Below are positions 9,900 through 18,599 of a DNA stretch of 64,000 bases, one piece after another. The notes below the pieces were generated by a model. It ran no database searches and was not told where the DNA came from. It was given only the letters and a program-made list of their open reading frames with translations. This stretch comes from Pseudomonas syringae KCTC 12500 (GTDB lineage Bacteria > Pseudomonadota > Gammaproteobacteria > Pseudomonadales > Pseudomonadaceae). The DNA lies in NCBI RefSeq assembly GCF_000507185.2, contig NZ_AYTM02000002.1:395501-459500 (forward strand). Direction: 5' to 3'. A program made the translations under genes and the position numbers. Each line of letters begins with the position of its first letter. Position 1 is the stretch's first letter.

Positions 9900-10412
9900 C
9901 TACTGCAATACGAAGTTAGTGAAGAGCAGCTGTTCTATCACAGTCTTGCCGAGTTCTTTCTGTGCGACTTCCTGAATACTGGCGGTCGCTTTCTGACGCA
10001 GCATTTCCTGGCCGATCGGCGAAGCCAGTGATTCGAAGGGAATGGCTGCGAACAGCATGACCAGATTATTGCGGATCAATGGCATGTGTACCTTCAGCGC
10101 TTCCATGTCGGCTGCATTTCGGCCCAGCATGGTGATGCTCACCTGCATGTAGCGTTGGCGGCCATTGGCGTTGAAGTTGACCACGAAGGCCGGGGTCATC
10201 GGCTCGAACACCGCCACGGGCTTGACGTTCGCTGCCGCTGCGGCCGCCGCTGGGTCTACCTTGCTTTCACTCTTGTGCATGAGGAACCAGGTCGCGCCCA
10301 CCGACAAGCCTACCGCCAGCAGCAACGCCACGACGGCAATGATAATGAGCTTGAGCTTGCCTTTACCTTTGCCTGTGGTCGCGGGGTCTTTAACTTCTTC
10401 GCTCTGCGCCAT
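9900..10412 (-). CDS. fliL: Flagellar basal body-associated protein FliL
   Basis: 170 residues. A short lysine-rich cytoplasmic tail and one transmembrane helix (about residues 21-45, LKLIIIAVVALLLAVGLSVG) are followed by a periplasmic domain containing MTPAFVVNFNANGRQRYMQV, typical of FliL. It rings the stator units and supports torque. It is the first gene of the switch/export operon, and a sigma-54 type element lies 53 nt upstream. Confidence 0.95.
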   Translation of the reverse strand: MAQSEEVKDPATTGKGKGKLKLIIIAVVALLLAVGLSVGATWFLMHKSESKVDPAAAAAAANVKPVAVFEPMTPAFVVNFNANGRQRYMQVSITMLGRNAADMEALKVHMPLIRNNLVMLFAAIPFESLASPIGQEMLRQKATASIQEVAQKELGKTVIEQLLFTNFVLQ

Positions 10413-10464
10413 GCCAATAATCCGTCACTATTCAAGAGGTTCTTCAATACGTGACAGAGGCAGA

Positions 10465-10479
10465 GCAAGTGTTATGCCA
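10465..10479 (-). promoter_or_regulatory. Sigma-54 promoter of fliL
   Basis: The minus strand reads TGGCATAACACTTGC, a near-consensus -24/-12 element (TGGCAT, N5, TTGC) ending 53 nt before the fliL ATG. It is expected to drive fliL through flhB. Confidence 0.85.
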
Positions 10480-10589
10480 GAGTTGTACGAAACGGGGATG
10501 TATTGGACACAAACGGTTACGCGCTTGGGCGCAAGGGCATGGTGACTCTTGTACAGGCGTTGAAGGCGCGGCGCGGTAGCTGATGACTA

Positions 10590-10640
10590 TCGTTCCTCAC
10601 GCGCGTGGGAATGCAGGTCGTGACGCTCTGCGTCACACGG
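10590..10640. repeat. Short extragenic palindromic repeat in the fliK-fliL gap
   Basis: The 524-nt gap 10413-10936 holds no credible gene. Apart from the fliL promoter it contains a compact pair of palindromes: CACGCGCGTG at 10598-10607 and GTGACGC-TCT-GCGTCAC at 10620-10636. They resemble dispersed intergenic repeats of P. syringae genomes. The rest, about 10660-10930, is G+C-rich with short self-complementary stretches and looks like decayed repeat sequence. Copy number cannot be judged here. Confidence 0.55.
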
Positions 10641-10936
10641 CGGTTTTTCTTTGTCAGGTGGATTGAGGTTCGGCTCAGGTCACCTTTTCGCCCCTCGGCG
10701 AGTCACTTTGATGGGGCCAAAGTGACCAAAGCCCCTGGCTCCGTTTCCGGCCCGACTTCGTCGGGTTCCTTTGCCCTGTCACTGATCCGGGGGTCGCCGG
10801 AGCAGCGCCAGGACTCAGCCGTCACTTACGTCGCACTCTGCGTCGTCTGTACCATCGCGTTCAAAAAGCACTTCTGCGCCAACACGTTCAGGCAATGCAT
10901 GACGTCGCGTCGCGGTTGCCATGTGGCGCAGGAGCC

Positions 10937-12343
10937 TCACGCGTAATAATCGATCTCACTGGTGCCGATCACTCGTGCCGCTGGCTGGCTGACAGGGATG
11001 GCCGCATCGACGCCTGCGATTTCATCCGAGCTATCGCCAGAGCTCCTGCCCCCACCACGACCGCTGCGCTGGGCGCGACTGGCCTGCTCTTGAGCCTGTT
11101 GCTGGGCCTGCTGTTGCGACTGATCGGAGACATTCACGTCGACGTTGCCAAGCCCCTGCTGCACGAACGACTCACGCAACTTCGACATTTGGCTTTCCAG
11201 CGCATCACGGACACCCAGGTGCGCGCTCATGAAGGTCACCTGGGTCTGCTGCTCAGGCGCCATGTTGATCCGGATATCCAGACGGCCGAGTTCGGCAGGC
11301 TCAAGCTTGATATCCGCGGTCTTGAGGTTCTGGCTCGACAGGTACATGACGCGGTCGACGATGCCTTCGGTCCAGCCACTTTGATGCATGGCCAACGGCT
11401 GGTTCATCAAGGGCGCAGCCGGTGCCGCCGCTACACGTACGGGTTGCGCGGCCTGGCTGAGCGCAGCGAGGCGATCGGCAAAGTTGTCGACGCGCGTGTC
11501 ACCGGCGGCGCCTTTTACATCCTTCAGCCCCTCACCGATCAAACCGCTGAACGACTTGTCGCTGCTTTCAGTGCTGCTGCCTTCGGACGGAAGCTGCTCG
11601 CTCAAGACCGACAGGTTATTGACGATATTTTGATTGGGGTCAGCTTCCGCATTGCTCGGCGTCGCCTTGTTGGCAGCCTGGGCATTCTGCGCAGCCAGTT
11701 GGGTTTTGGCAGTGGCGTTTTCCAGCGCCAACTGCACGGCATCCAGACCATCAAGCGGATCGGCGTCTGGGTTGAAGGCGTCTTCAACCACGGCCGGCGG
11801 TGCCGCCTGAGTGGTGGTGGTGAGCGCCGAGACCACTGGCGCAGTGACGACTTCCGAAGTGGGTGGCACCTTGGCTACAGGGGCCCCGGGAGCCTGTGCG
11901 ACCATTGCCTGCAATGCCGGATCAAGGGCCGGATCGACGACCGCTTGGCCCTCAGTCAACGCCGGATCGGCAGAGGCCTGTGCATCATCCTGTTTAGCAT
12001 CAGAATGCCCCGCGTCATCATCTGCAGCAGCCGGCTTGGCTGGCAAATCATTGCCGCTATCGGCAACGCTCGACTTGTCGGCGGCATTTGCCTGATCACT
12101 TGCAGGTTTGTCCTTGCCGGCGGCGACCTTGTCCTTGTCAGGCGCGGTCTTGTCGCGAGCTGGCTTTACTGGCGCATTTTCCCGCGCAGGGGCAGTGTCT
12201 TTGGCCTGCTTTGCATAGACATTGGAAAAGCTGGAGGCCCCGTCCTTGCTGCTGTCAGCAGACTTGACCGCATTATTGGCCACACCGGACCTGGCGGTCA
12301 CAGAGGTTGTGGCCTGAAGAAGCGCATTGGTAGCAAGGGGCAT
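10937..12343 (-). CDS. fliK: Flagellar hook-length control protein FliK
   Basis: 468 residues. A long, low-complexity N-terminal two-thirds is rich in Ala, Asp and Lys (for example DKTAPDKDKVAAGKDKPASD). The conserved C-terminal Flg_hook domain, about residues 300-410, has LKTADIKLEPAELGRLDIRI and VTFMSAHLGVRDALESQM. FliK is exported as a ruler and, through FlhB, ends hook growth. It has its own sigma-54 type element 48 nt upstream and is followed by the repeat-bearing gap. Confidence 0.95.
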   Translation of the reverse strand: MPLATNALLQATTSVTARSGVANNAVKSADSSKDGASSFSNVYAKQAKDTAPARENAPVKPARDKTAPDKDKVAAGKDKPASDQANAADKSSVADSGNDLPAKPAAADDDAGHSDAKQDDAQASADPALTEGQAVVDPALDPALQAMVAQAPGAPVAKVPPTSEVVTAPVVSALTTTTQAAPPAVVEDAFNPDADPLDGLDAVQLALENATAKTQLAAQNAQAANKATPSNAEADPNQNIVNNLSVLSEQLPSEGSSTESSDKSFSGLIGEGLKDVKGAAGDTRVDNFADRLAALSQAAQPVRVAAAPAAPLMNQPLAMHQSGWTEGIVDRVMYLSSQNLKTADIKLEPAELGRLDIRINMAPEQQTQVTFMSAHLGVRDALESQMSKLRESFVQQGLGNVDVNVSDQSQQQAQQQAQEQASRAQRSGRGGGRSSGDSSDEIAGVDAAIPVSQPAARVIGTSEIDYYA

Positions 12344-12390
12344 TTCGGTCTCCGCATCAGCTGCTGGTTATCGCCTTACCGGAGTTCTTA

Positions 12391-12405
12391 GCAATATGCG
12401 GGCCA
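12391..12405 (-). promoter_or_regulatory. Candidate sigma-54 promoter of fliK
   Basis: The minus strand reads TGGCCCGCATATTGC, with GG and GC 10 nt apart and one departure from the -24 consensus. It ends 48 nt before the fliK ATG. Confidence 0.75.
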
Positions 12406-12455
12406 ATTTTTTAAATGATCCCTGGTAACGGGAATCAACGGGGTGACGTCAGGAC

Positions 12456-12812
12456 TCAACTGACGAACAGTTGCAGCTCGGAATTGAACAGCCCGCGAAT
12501 CGTCATGTATTCGCTGTCGATCGTGCGAATCAGCTCTGCCAGGCCTGCGAACTGCTGCTGGCGAGCCTGGTCCTCGAGCTGACGACACAGCTCGGAAAGC
12601 TGCAAGGCGCCCATGTTGCTGCTGCTGCCCTTGAAACTGTGAGCGGTCAGGCTCAACTCCTGAAAATCAGGATCGTGCGACCCCACAGCCAGGCGCAGTT
12701 GCGCGATACGCTGCTCGGAATCCTTGAGAAAAACATCCAGCAAGGTCGGATATTCGTCCTCCATGACCTCCTGCAAGGCATTCAATACGCTGTAATCCAG
12801 ATGAATCGACAC
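12456..12812 (-). CDS. hptB: Histidine phosphotransfer protein HptB
   Basis: 118 residues, a stand-alone HPt domain. The phosphoacceptor histidine lies in LTAHSFKGSSSNMGA, near residue 59. The start is GTG with a strong AAGGAG at good spacing. In Pseudomonas aeruginosa HptB relays phosphate from several hybrid kinases to HsbR, the neighbouring gene here, linking surface behaviour, biofilm and flagellar gene control. It lies 34 nt downstream of hsbR. Confidence 0.88.
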   Translation of the reverse strand: MSIHLDYSVLNALQEVMEDEYPTLLDVFLKDSEQRIAQLRLAVGSHDPDFQELSLTAHSFKGSSSNMGALQLSELCRQLEDQARQQQFAGLAELIRTIDSEYMTIRGLFNSELQLFVS

Positions 12813-12846
12813 TTGTTCACTCCTTGATCAAGACTCCAGGCGAGGA

Positions 12847-14553
12847 TTATGCCACTCCCTTCCAGGAAAATTCCACGCAGGCGGTCCTGCCATCCCTGGA
12901 CCACCTGGCCTCGCGGCTCAATTCGCAGACCAGATGCAGTCCGCGACCATACAGTTCATTGCTGGCAGACGTCGGCGTCCGGGTCTTTTCCACATCGAAT
13001 CCCTGGCCGCTGTCCTCGACGCTGAGGGTCAGCCGACCGCCCTGCGCGACCGTTTCGACCTGCAGGGTCACCCGGATGAAGCCGGACTGCAGCCTGTCGA
13101 GACGCTCTGCGCGCTGCTGGTAATAAAGCGCGAAACCTGCTGCATCGTGCTTGAGCGACGAATCCAGCGCTAGCACACCATGCTCCAGCGCATTGCTGTA
13201 CAGCTCGCCAAGCACCATGTGCAGTGCGGCCCCCTGATCACGCAGGCCATGAACCTCCAGCAGTAGTTGCAGCACATAAGGCAGTGGGTTGAAACGCTTG
13301 AGGGTCGAGGCACGAAACTCGAAGCTGGCCGACCAGTCCAGCGGGCTGGATGCGCCGCTGTCCGAATACATCATCGCTGGCAGACTTTTCAGCGGCGCCT
13401 CGACAGCGCTGACTTCCAGAAGGCTGACATCGTCACGCGCCTTGCCGCCAAATTCGTTGAGCGCCTCGAGGATCTCTTCGATCAGCAACGGCGGTTCGCG
13501 ATTGGCAGACAGAACCTCTCGCAGACGCTGCGCACCGAACAGCTCCTCCTGGCTGTTACTGGTGTCGAGCACGCCGTCGGACAATAGAAATATGCGATCA
13601 CCCGGTGCCAACGGATACACGTCAGTGCGCGCGTCGAAGGCATCGACGCTCAATACACCCAATGGCAGATGATTCGAAGCCAGCGGCACATGCTCGCCCT
13701 GCACGCCGCGCAACAGGTAACCGTCCGGCAAGCCGCCACTCCAGACCTCAACCTGCCGCTGCGGAAGATTGATACACAGCAGCGTCGCACAACAAAACAT
13801 GTCGACCGGGAGGATGCGTTTGAGCTTGGCGTTCATTTCACGGAGGATTTCAACCAGACCATAGCCCTTGGCGGTCATGCCGTAGAACACCTCGGCAAGT
13901 GGCATGGCACCCACCGCCGCCGGCAAGCCATGTCCGGTGAAATCCCCGAGCAGCACCTGCATGTGCCCGGCTGGCGTATAGGCGGCGAGCATCAGGTCGC
14001 CGTTGAACAATGCGTAGGGAGACTGAAGGTAGCGGATATTGCTCGCCCCCAGGCAACCGGCGTGGGCGATCTGATCGAACACCGCCTTGGCGACACGCTG
14101 CTCATTGAGCAGATACTCATGATGCCTGGCGATCTGGTCACGCTGCTGGCGGACGGTTTCGTGCAATACCCGCAAGCGGTTCATGGCGTTGATCTTGGCG
14201 GCCAATACCAGCGGGTTGTAAGGCTTGGACATGAAATCGTCGCCACCGGCATCCAGGCAGCGTGCGAGCGCTTCGCCTTCGGTGAGTGAGGTCAGGAAGA
14301 TGATCGGCACCAGCGATTCGCCGGCCATTGCCTTGATTCTTCGCGCCGCTTCGAAACCATCCATGACCGGCATCATGGCGTCCATCAGAATCAACTGCGG
14401 GCTTTCGGCCTTGAAAATGGCAACCGCTTCGACACCGTTGCCCGCGCTGAGAACCCGGTGACCCTGCCGCGCAACGATAGTTGAAAGCAGCAAGCGGTCA
14501 CTGGTGCTGTCATCAGCGATCAGAATGCACAGTTTTTTCGGGGCTGACTGCAC
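12847..14553 (-). CDS. hsbR: HsbR-type response regulator with PP2C phosphatase and anti-sigma kinase domains
   Basis: 568 residues in three parts. The receiver (about 8-125) has acidic ADD near residues 13-15, the phosphoacceptor Asp58 in LILMDAMMP and a conserved Lys in FMSKPYNP. A PP2C/SpoIIE phosphatase domain (about 170-385) contains DFTGHGLPAAVGAMPLAEV. A HATPase serine-kinase domain (about 420-568) has the N box ELYSNALEHG and VEDSGQGFD. The last two have opposing activities on the neighbouring HsbA. The start is GTG, overlapping the 3' end of hsbA by 41 nt; no strong ribosome site was seen there. Confidence 0.87.
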   Translation of the reverse strand: MQSAPKKLCILIADDSTSDRLLLSTIVARQGHRVLSAGNGVEAVAIFKAESPQLILMDAMMPVMDGFEAARRIKAMAGESLVPIIFLTSLTEGEALARCLDAGGDDFMSKPYNPLVLAAKINAMNRLRVLHETVRQQRDQIARHHEYLLNEQRVAKAVFDQIAHAGCLGASNIRYLQSPYALFNGDLMLAAYTPAGHMQVLLGDFTGHGLPAAVGAMPLAEVFYGMTAKGYGLVEILREMNAKLKRILPVDMFCCATLLCINLPQRQVEVWSGGLPDGYLLRGVQGEHVPLASNHLPLGVLSVDAFDARTDVYPLAPGDRIFLLSDGVLDTSNSQEELFGAQRLREVLSANREPPLLIEEILEALNEFGGKARDDVSLLEVSAVEAPLKSLPAMMYSDSGASSPLDWSASFEFRASTLKRFNPLPYVLQLLLEVHGLRDQGAALHMVLGELYSNALEHGVLALDSSLKHDAAGFALYYQQRAERLDRLQSGFIRVTLQVETVAQGGRLTLSVEDSGQGFDVEKTRTPTSASNELYGRGLHLVCELSREARWSRDGRTACVEFSWKGVA

Positions 14554-14860
14554 TGGGTATGCTCAATTCGAACAGCTTCGAGAAATTGGAAATGGCCAGA
14601 ATCTTCAGCACATCAGGCGTGCAGTTGACCAGGCGCACCAACGCCTTGTCACCGCCAGCGTGATCGCGCAGCAGCAACAGCATCCCCAGCGCCGAGCTGT
14701 CCAGATAATGCGTACCGCGCAGGTCGACCACGTAATTCAATGACTGCGGATGGTCCTCATAGGCAGCGCGAAACGCCTGATGGGAGTTGAAATCGAAGCG
14801 TCCTTCGATTTCAAGGATCAGCGTCCGGCCATCGTCAGAAAGTTTGGAAGTGACTGTCAT
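14513..14860 (-). CDS. hsbA: Anti-sigma factor antagonist HsbA (STAS domain)
   Basis: 115 residues from the ATG at 14860, chosen because MTVTSKLSDDG begins the STAS fold and GAGGTT lies just upstream; a longer frame reaches 14941 without a better signal. The phosphorylatable serine is in HYLDSSALGML (Ser55/56). In P. aeruginosa HsbA switches partner between FlgM and the diguanylate cyclase HsbD according to phosphorylation by HsbR. Its position inside the flagellar cluster, with flgM in the same window, fits that role. Confidence 0.87.
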   Translation of the reverse strand: MTVTSKLSDDGRTLILEIEGRFDFNSHQAFRAAYEDHPQSLNYVVDLRGTHYLDSSALGMLLLLRDHAGGDKALVRLVNCTPDVLKILAISNFSKLFELSIPSAVSPEKTVHSDR

Positions 14861-14944
14861 GGGAACCTCGAGGTGTTTCATCACCGAGACATTGATAGCG
14901 TAGACCAGCCAGAGAGATTGCTGCGGGTCTGATTGAGTCAAACG

Positions 14945-15394
14945 TCAGAATTGTTCATGGCGAGGCAGACGCTGCGACAACTCGTCGAGCAATTTCTGCT
15001 CGCGCTTGTCCTCCAGCCTGCGCGCCTCGTCCATGTAGCGCTGCACCAGCTTGCGCAAGCCCTCCACTCGCGCATAGCAATCCTGCCAGGCGCTGCGCGC
15101 CCGATCCAGATTGGCCTTGTGCCATTCGAGACTTTTGTATTGCTGGGCAACGGCGACATCGAGCTGACTGAGAAAGCGCTGGTAGCCCAGCAGCCATTGC
15201 CCGGAAACCCCGGCACTGCCGCGCTGCAACCATTGCTGCTGATAATCCTGACGAAACTGGTCAAGCTCCTGCAGCTTGTTATTGGCAAGGTTGACCTGCC
15301 CCTGGAAGTGCCCAAGGCGCTGGGCGGCGGTTCGCTCGGCGGCTTCTGCCATCTCGACCACCGGCGCCAGACGCGCCGCTCGACTCTGGGCCAT
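14945..15394 (-). CDS. fliJ: Flagellar export protein FliJ
   Basis: 149 residues, predicted almost fully alpha-helical coiled coil rich in Gln, Arg, Glu and Leu. It is the stalk protein inside the FliI ATPase ring and escorts export chaperones. The start is ATG, 6 nt after the fliI stop, in the usual fliE-F-G-H-I-J order. Confidence 0.93.
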   Translation of the reverse strand: MAQSRAARLAPVVEMAEAAERTAAQRLGHFQGQVNLANNKLQELDQFRQDYQQQWLQRGSAGVSGQWLLGYQRFLSQLDVAVAQQYKSLEWHKANLDRARSAWQDCYARVEGLRKLVQRYMDEARRLEDKREQKLLDELSQRLPRHEQF

Positions 15395-15400
15395 GGCTTA

Positions 15401-16759
15401 TCAGCCGCCAGGCGCTGGTGCGAAAATCGACGCCAGCGCCTCGCTGCTGCCTTCTATGCTTTCGTTTTCACGCAGGCCCTGGCGCTGGTAGCGCACCAGC
15501 ACCGGGTGCAGCGCGATCGCCATGTCGGTTTCCCGGTCGCCACCGGCCACGTAAGCACCGACGCTGATGAGGTCGCGGGTCTGCTGATAGCGCGACCACA
15601 GCTGTTTGAAATGCTGGGCACGCGCCATGTGTTCAGGGCTGACCACCGCAGGCATGACCCGGCTGATGGACGCTTCAATATCGATGGCCGGGTAATGCCC
15701 CTCTTCGGCCAAGCGCCGGGACAGTACGATGTGACCGTCGAGCACGCCACGCGCCGAGTCGGCAATCGGGTCCTGCTGATCATCACCCTCCGAGAGCACC
15801 GTGTAAAACGCGGTGATCGAACCACCACCCGCCTCGGCATTGCCAGCGCGCTCCACCAGCTTGGGCAAACGGGCGAATACCGAAGGCGGATAACCCTTGG
15901 TGGCTGGCGGCTCGCCAATGGCCAGCGCGATTTCCCGCTGAGCCTGAGCAAAACGGGTCAGGGAGTCCATCAGCAACAGGACATTCTTGCCCTTGTCACG
16001 AAAGTATTCGGCGATTCGCGTGCAATACATCGCTGCACGCAAGCGCATCAGTGGCGCATCATCGGCTGGCGAAGCGACGACGACCGAACGCTTCAGGCCC
16101 TCTTCGCCGAGGATGTGCTCGATGAACTCCTTGACCTCACGGCCCCGCTCACCGATCAGGCCGACGACGATGATGTCCGCCTCGGTGAAGCGCGTCATCA
16201 TGCCGAGCAGCACACTCTTACCCACGCCCGTACCGGCAAATAGCCCGAGACGCTGACCGCGGCCCACCGTCAATAAACCGTTGATGCACCGAATGCCGAC
16301 ATCCAGCGGCCGACTGATGGGGTCACGCTTGAGCGGGTTGATGGTCGGGCCATCCATCGGCACCCAGTCTTCGGCCTTGATCGGCGAGCGACCATCCAGC
16401 GGACGGCCAGCGCCATCGAGCACCCGGCCCAACATGCTCATGCCCATCGGCAGCCGACCGGTATCGGCCAGCGGCACGACCCGTGCGCCAGGCGCGATGC
16501 CGGCCACGCTGCCGACCGGCATCAGAAACACCTTGCCACCGGAAAAACCCATCACTTCGGCTTCGACTTCCACCGGGTGATGACTGTCGTCATTGATGAC
16601 CACACAGCGGCTGCCCATCGCCGCGCGCAGGCCCTCGGCCTCAAGCGTCAGACCCACCATGCGCAGCAGGCGGCCTTCCACTACGGGCTGGACAGGCAGG
16701 CTGATCGACTCGGCATAGGAACCGAGGCGCTTGGCGAAACTGGTGCGATCAAGGCGCAT
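15401..16759 (-). CDS. fliI: Flagellum-specific ATPase FliI
   Basis: 452 residues, an F1-beta-like ATPase. Walker A GTGVGKS is at 176-182 and Walker B is in the [18 protein letters not shown] stretch, which with [18 protein letters not shown] is diagnostic of FliI/YscN. It energises unloading of export substrates. Its start lies inside the fliH 3' end (11-nt overlap). Confidence 0.98.
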   Translation of the reverse strand: MRLDRTSFAKRLGSYAESISLPVQPVVEGRLLRMVGLTLEAEGLRAAMGSRCVVINDDSHHPVEVEAEVMGFSGGKVFLMPVGSVAGIAPGARVVPLADTGRLPMGMSMLGRVLDGAGRPLDGRSPIKAEDWVPMDGPTINPLKRDPISRPLDVGIRCINGLLTVGRGQRLGLFAGTGVGKSVLLGMMTRFTEADIIVVGLIGERGREVKEFIEHILGEEGLKRSVVVASPADDAPLMRLRAAMYCTRIAEYFRDKGKNVLLLMDSLTRFAQAQREIALAIGEPPATKGYPPSVFARLPKLVERAGNAEAGGGSITAFYTVLSEGDDQQDPIADSARGVLDGHIVLSRRLAEEGHYPAIDIEASISRVMPAVVSPEHMARAQHFKQLWSRYQQTRDLISVGAYVAGGDRETDMAIALHPVLVRYQRQGLRENESIEGSSEALASIFAPAPGG

Positions 16760-17567
16760 CGAGGGTGTCCGCGTCGGATTCGTCAGCAGTGGGCACTGTA
16801 CCTGGCGAGGCTTGCAGATCGATACTCAGATCGGCTGCCGCAGGATGGGTTACCTGCTCATGCAACTGGTCGTGCATCTTGGAAATTGCCAGGGCGATGC
16901 GCGTTTCGACGCTGGCGTCGATACGGCTATGTTCGGTTTCGATCCGACAACCACCCGGCAGCAGGTCTTCATCTTCGACGATCTTCCAGGACTCCTCGTG
17001 ACGTTCGCGCATGGCCTTGACCAGCAGAAAGTCCTGAGGGTTTATGAAAATTCGCACATTCTGCGCGCCCATCGGCAAGAGCTTGAGGGCATCGCGCAGG
17101 ACGCTGGCAATCTGTGCCGAGTCGGTGACCAGCTCACGCTGAATCACCTGGCGCGCGATGTGCTCGACCAGATGAATGACGGCCTTCTCGATCTGGGTGT
17201 CCTGCTCGGCGATAGGTGTCAGCAGGTTGCTCATCAGTTGTTCCAGGCTGGCGACTTTTGCCGCAAGAACGACCTCAGCCTCCTGACGCACTTTTAGTTG
17301 AGTGCTGTGGAAACCTTCCTTTTCACCGGTGGCAAAGCCTTCGTTCCAGGCCTCCTGACGGATACTTTCCAGCTCTTCCAGGGTCAGTGGCTGGACTTCA
17401 TCCAGCGGCACTTCTTCCATCTCGGCCGGTTCGTCGAGCTGCTCGGGCTCCGGTTCAGGTTCGGGCTCGACGTGCGGATCGAAGCTGGGCAACGCCCAGA
17501 TATCGAGCAACCCGGCGTCCTTGGCGCGAATGAGGTCGCTGGCCGATTCTTTATTGGAACTGGACAT
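16749..17567 (-). CDS. fliH: Flagellar assembly protein FliH
   Basis: 272 residues. An acidic Pro/Glu-rich stretch ([10 protein letters not shown] near residue 35) is followed by a helical region and a C-terminal FliH/HrpE domain with [17 protein letters not shown] and [14 protein letters not shown]. It is the negative regulator and stator of FliI and tethers it to FliN. It lies 15 nt after fliG. Confidence 0.93.
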   Translation of the reverse strand: MSSSNKESASDLIRAKDAGLLDIWALPSFDPHVEPEPEPEPEQLDEPAEMEEVPLDEVQPLTLEELESIRQEAWNEGFATGEKEGFHSTQLKVRQEAEVVLAAKVASLEQLMSNLLTPIAEQDTQIEKAVIHLVEHIARQVIQRELVTDSAQIASVLRDALKLLPMGAQNVRIFINPQDFLLVKAMRERHEESWKIVEDEDLLPGGCRIETEHSRIDASVETRIALAISKMHDQLHEQVTHPAAADLSIDLQASPGTVPTADESDADTLDAP

Positions 17568-17582
17568 GAGTCGGCTGAATCC

Positions 17583-18599
17583 TTAGATCATTTCCTCGCC
17601 ACCCTTGCCACCGAGTACGATCTCGCCGGCCTCGGCCATGCGACGCGCGATGGTGAGGATTTCTTTCTGGGCGGTTTCCACATCGCTGACACGCACCGGA
17701 CCTTTTGCTTCCAGGTCGTCGCGCAGCAGCTCGGAGGCACGCTTGGACATGTTCTTGAAGATTTTTTCCTTGATCGCTTCGTCCGAGCCCTTGAGGGCCA
17801 GTACCAGCACGTCCGAGGATACTTCGCGCAGCAGCGCCTGGATACCGCGATCGTCCACATCGGAAAGATTGTTGAAGACGAACATGAGGTCTTCGATCTG
17901 CACCGACAGGTCTTCGTCGACCTCGCGGATCGAATCCATAAGTGAACCTTCGATCGAGCTGTCGAGGAAGTTCATGATATCGGCCGCACGCTTGATACCA
18001 CCCAGTGTGGTACGCGACGTGTTGGCGTTGCCGGAGAACTGCTTCTCGAGAATCTGGTTCAGCTCCTTGAGAGCCGCTGGCTGTACGGTGTTGAGCGACG
18101 ACACGCGCAGGATGATGTCGAGGCGGACCTTGTGATCGAAATGCCCAAGCACCTCGCCCGCCTGGTCGGCGTCGAGATAGGCGACCACGATGGCCTGAAT
18201 CTGCGGGTGCTCGAAACGGATCACGTCGGCAACGGCACGCGGCTCCATCCACTTGAGGCTGTCCAGACCGCTGGTATTGCCACCCAGCAGGATCCGGTCG
18301 ATCAGGCCGTTGGCCTTGTCCTCGCCCAGTGCCTGAGTCAGCATCTTGCGGATATAGCCGTCGGAACCGACGCCAAGGCTGGTCTGATCGCCAACGATGT
18401 CGACGAACTCGCTCATGACCTCTTCGACCTGCTCGCGATGCACATTGCGCATCTGCGCCATCGCTACGCCCACTTTCTGGACTTCCTTGGGGCCCATGTG
18501 CCGGAGCACCTGCGCCGCATCGGTTTCGCCCAGCGAGAGCAACAGTACAGCCGCTTTTTCAACTTTGGAGAGTTTGGCTACCATGGCTCGTTCATTCAT
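17583..18599 (-). CDS. fliG: Flagellar motor switch protein FliG
   Basis: 338 residues, the standard length. The N-terminal domain has KVEKAAVLLLSLGETDAAQV, the middle has the EHPQ motif in RFEHPQIQAIVVAYLD, and the C-terminal torque domain carries the charged helix LVLALKGSDEAIKEKIFKNM. It contacts FliF and the stator protein MotA. The start lies within the end of fliF (8-nt overlap). An in-frame ATG at codon 6 is possible. Confidence 0.97.
   Translation of the reverse strand: MNERAMVAKLSKVEKAAVLLLSLGETDAAQVLRHMGPKEVQKVGVAMAQMRNVHREQVEEVMSEFVDIVGDQTSLGVGSDGYIRKMLTQALGEDKANGLIDRILLGGNTSGLDSLKWMEPRAVADVIRFEHPQIQAIVVAYLDADQAGEVLGHFDHKVRLDIILRVSSLNTVQPAALKELNQILEKQFSGNANTSRTTLGGIKRAADIMNFLDSSIEGSLMDSIREVDEDLSVQIEDLMFVFNNLSDVDDRGIQALLREVSSDVLVLALKGSDEAIKEKIFKNMSKRASELLRDDLEAKGPVRVSDVETAQKEILTIARRMAEAGEIVLGGKGGEEMI

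Noticed and set aside
10895..12391. 498-codon open frame opposite fliK
   Set aside because: fliK has the conserved Flg_hook domain on the other strand; the antisense product is low-complexity.
14933..16243. 436-codon open frame opposite fliJ and fliI
   Set aside because: Spans two genuine genes including the ATPase fliI; composition is that of an antisense frame.
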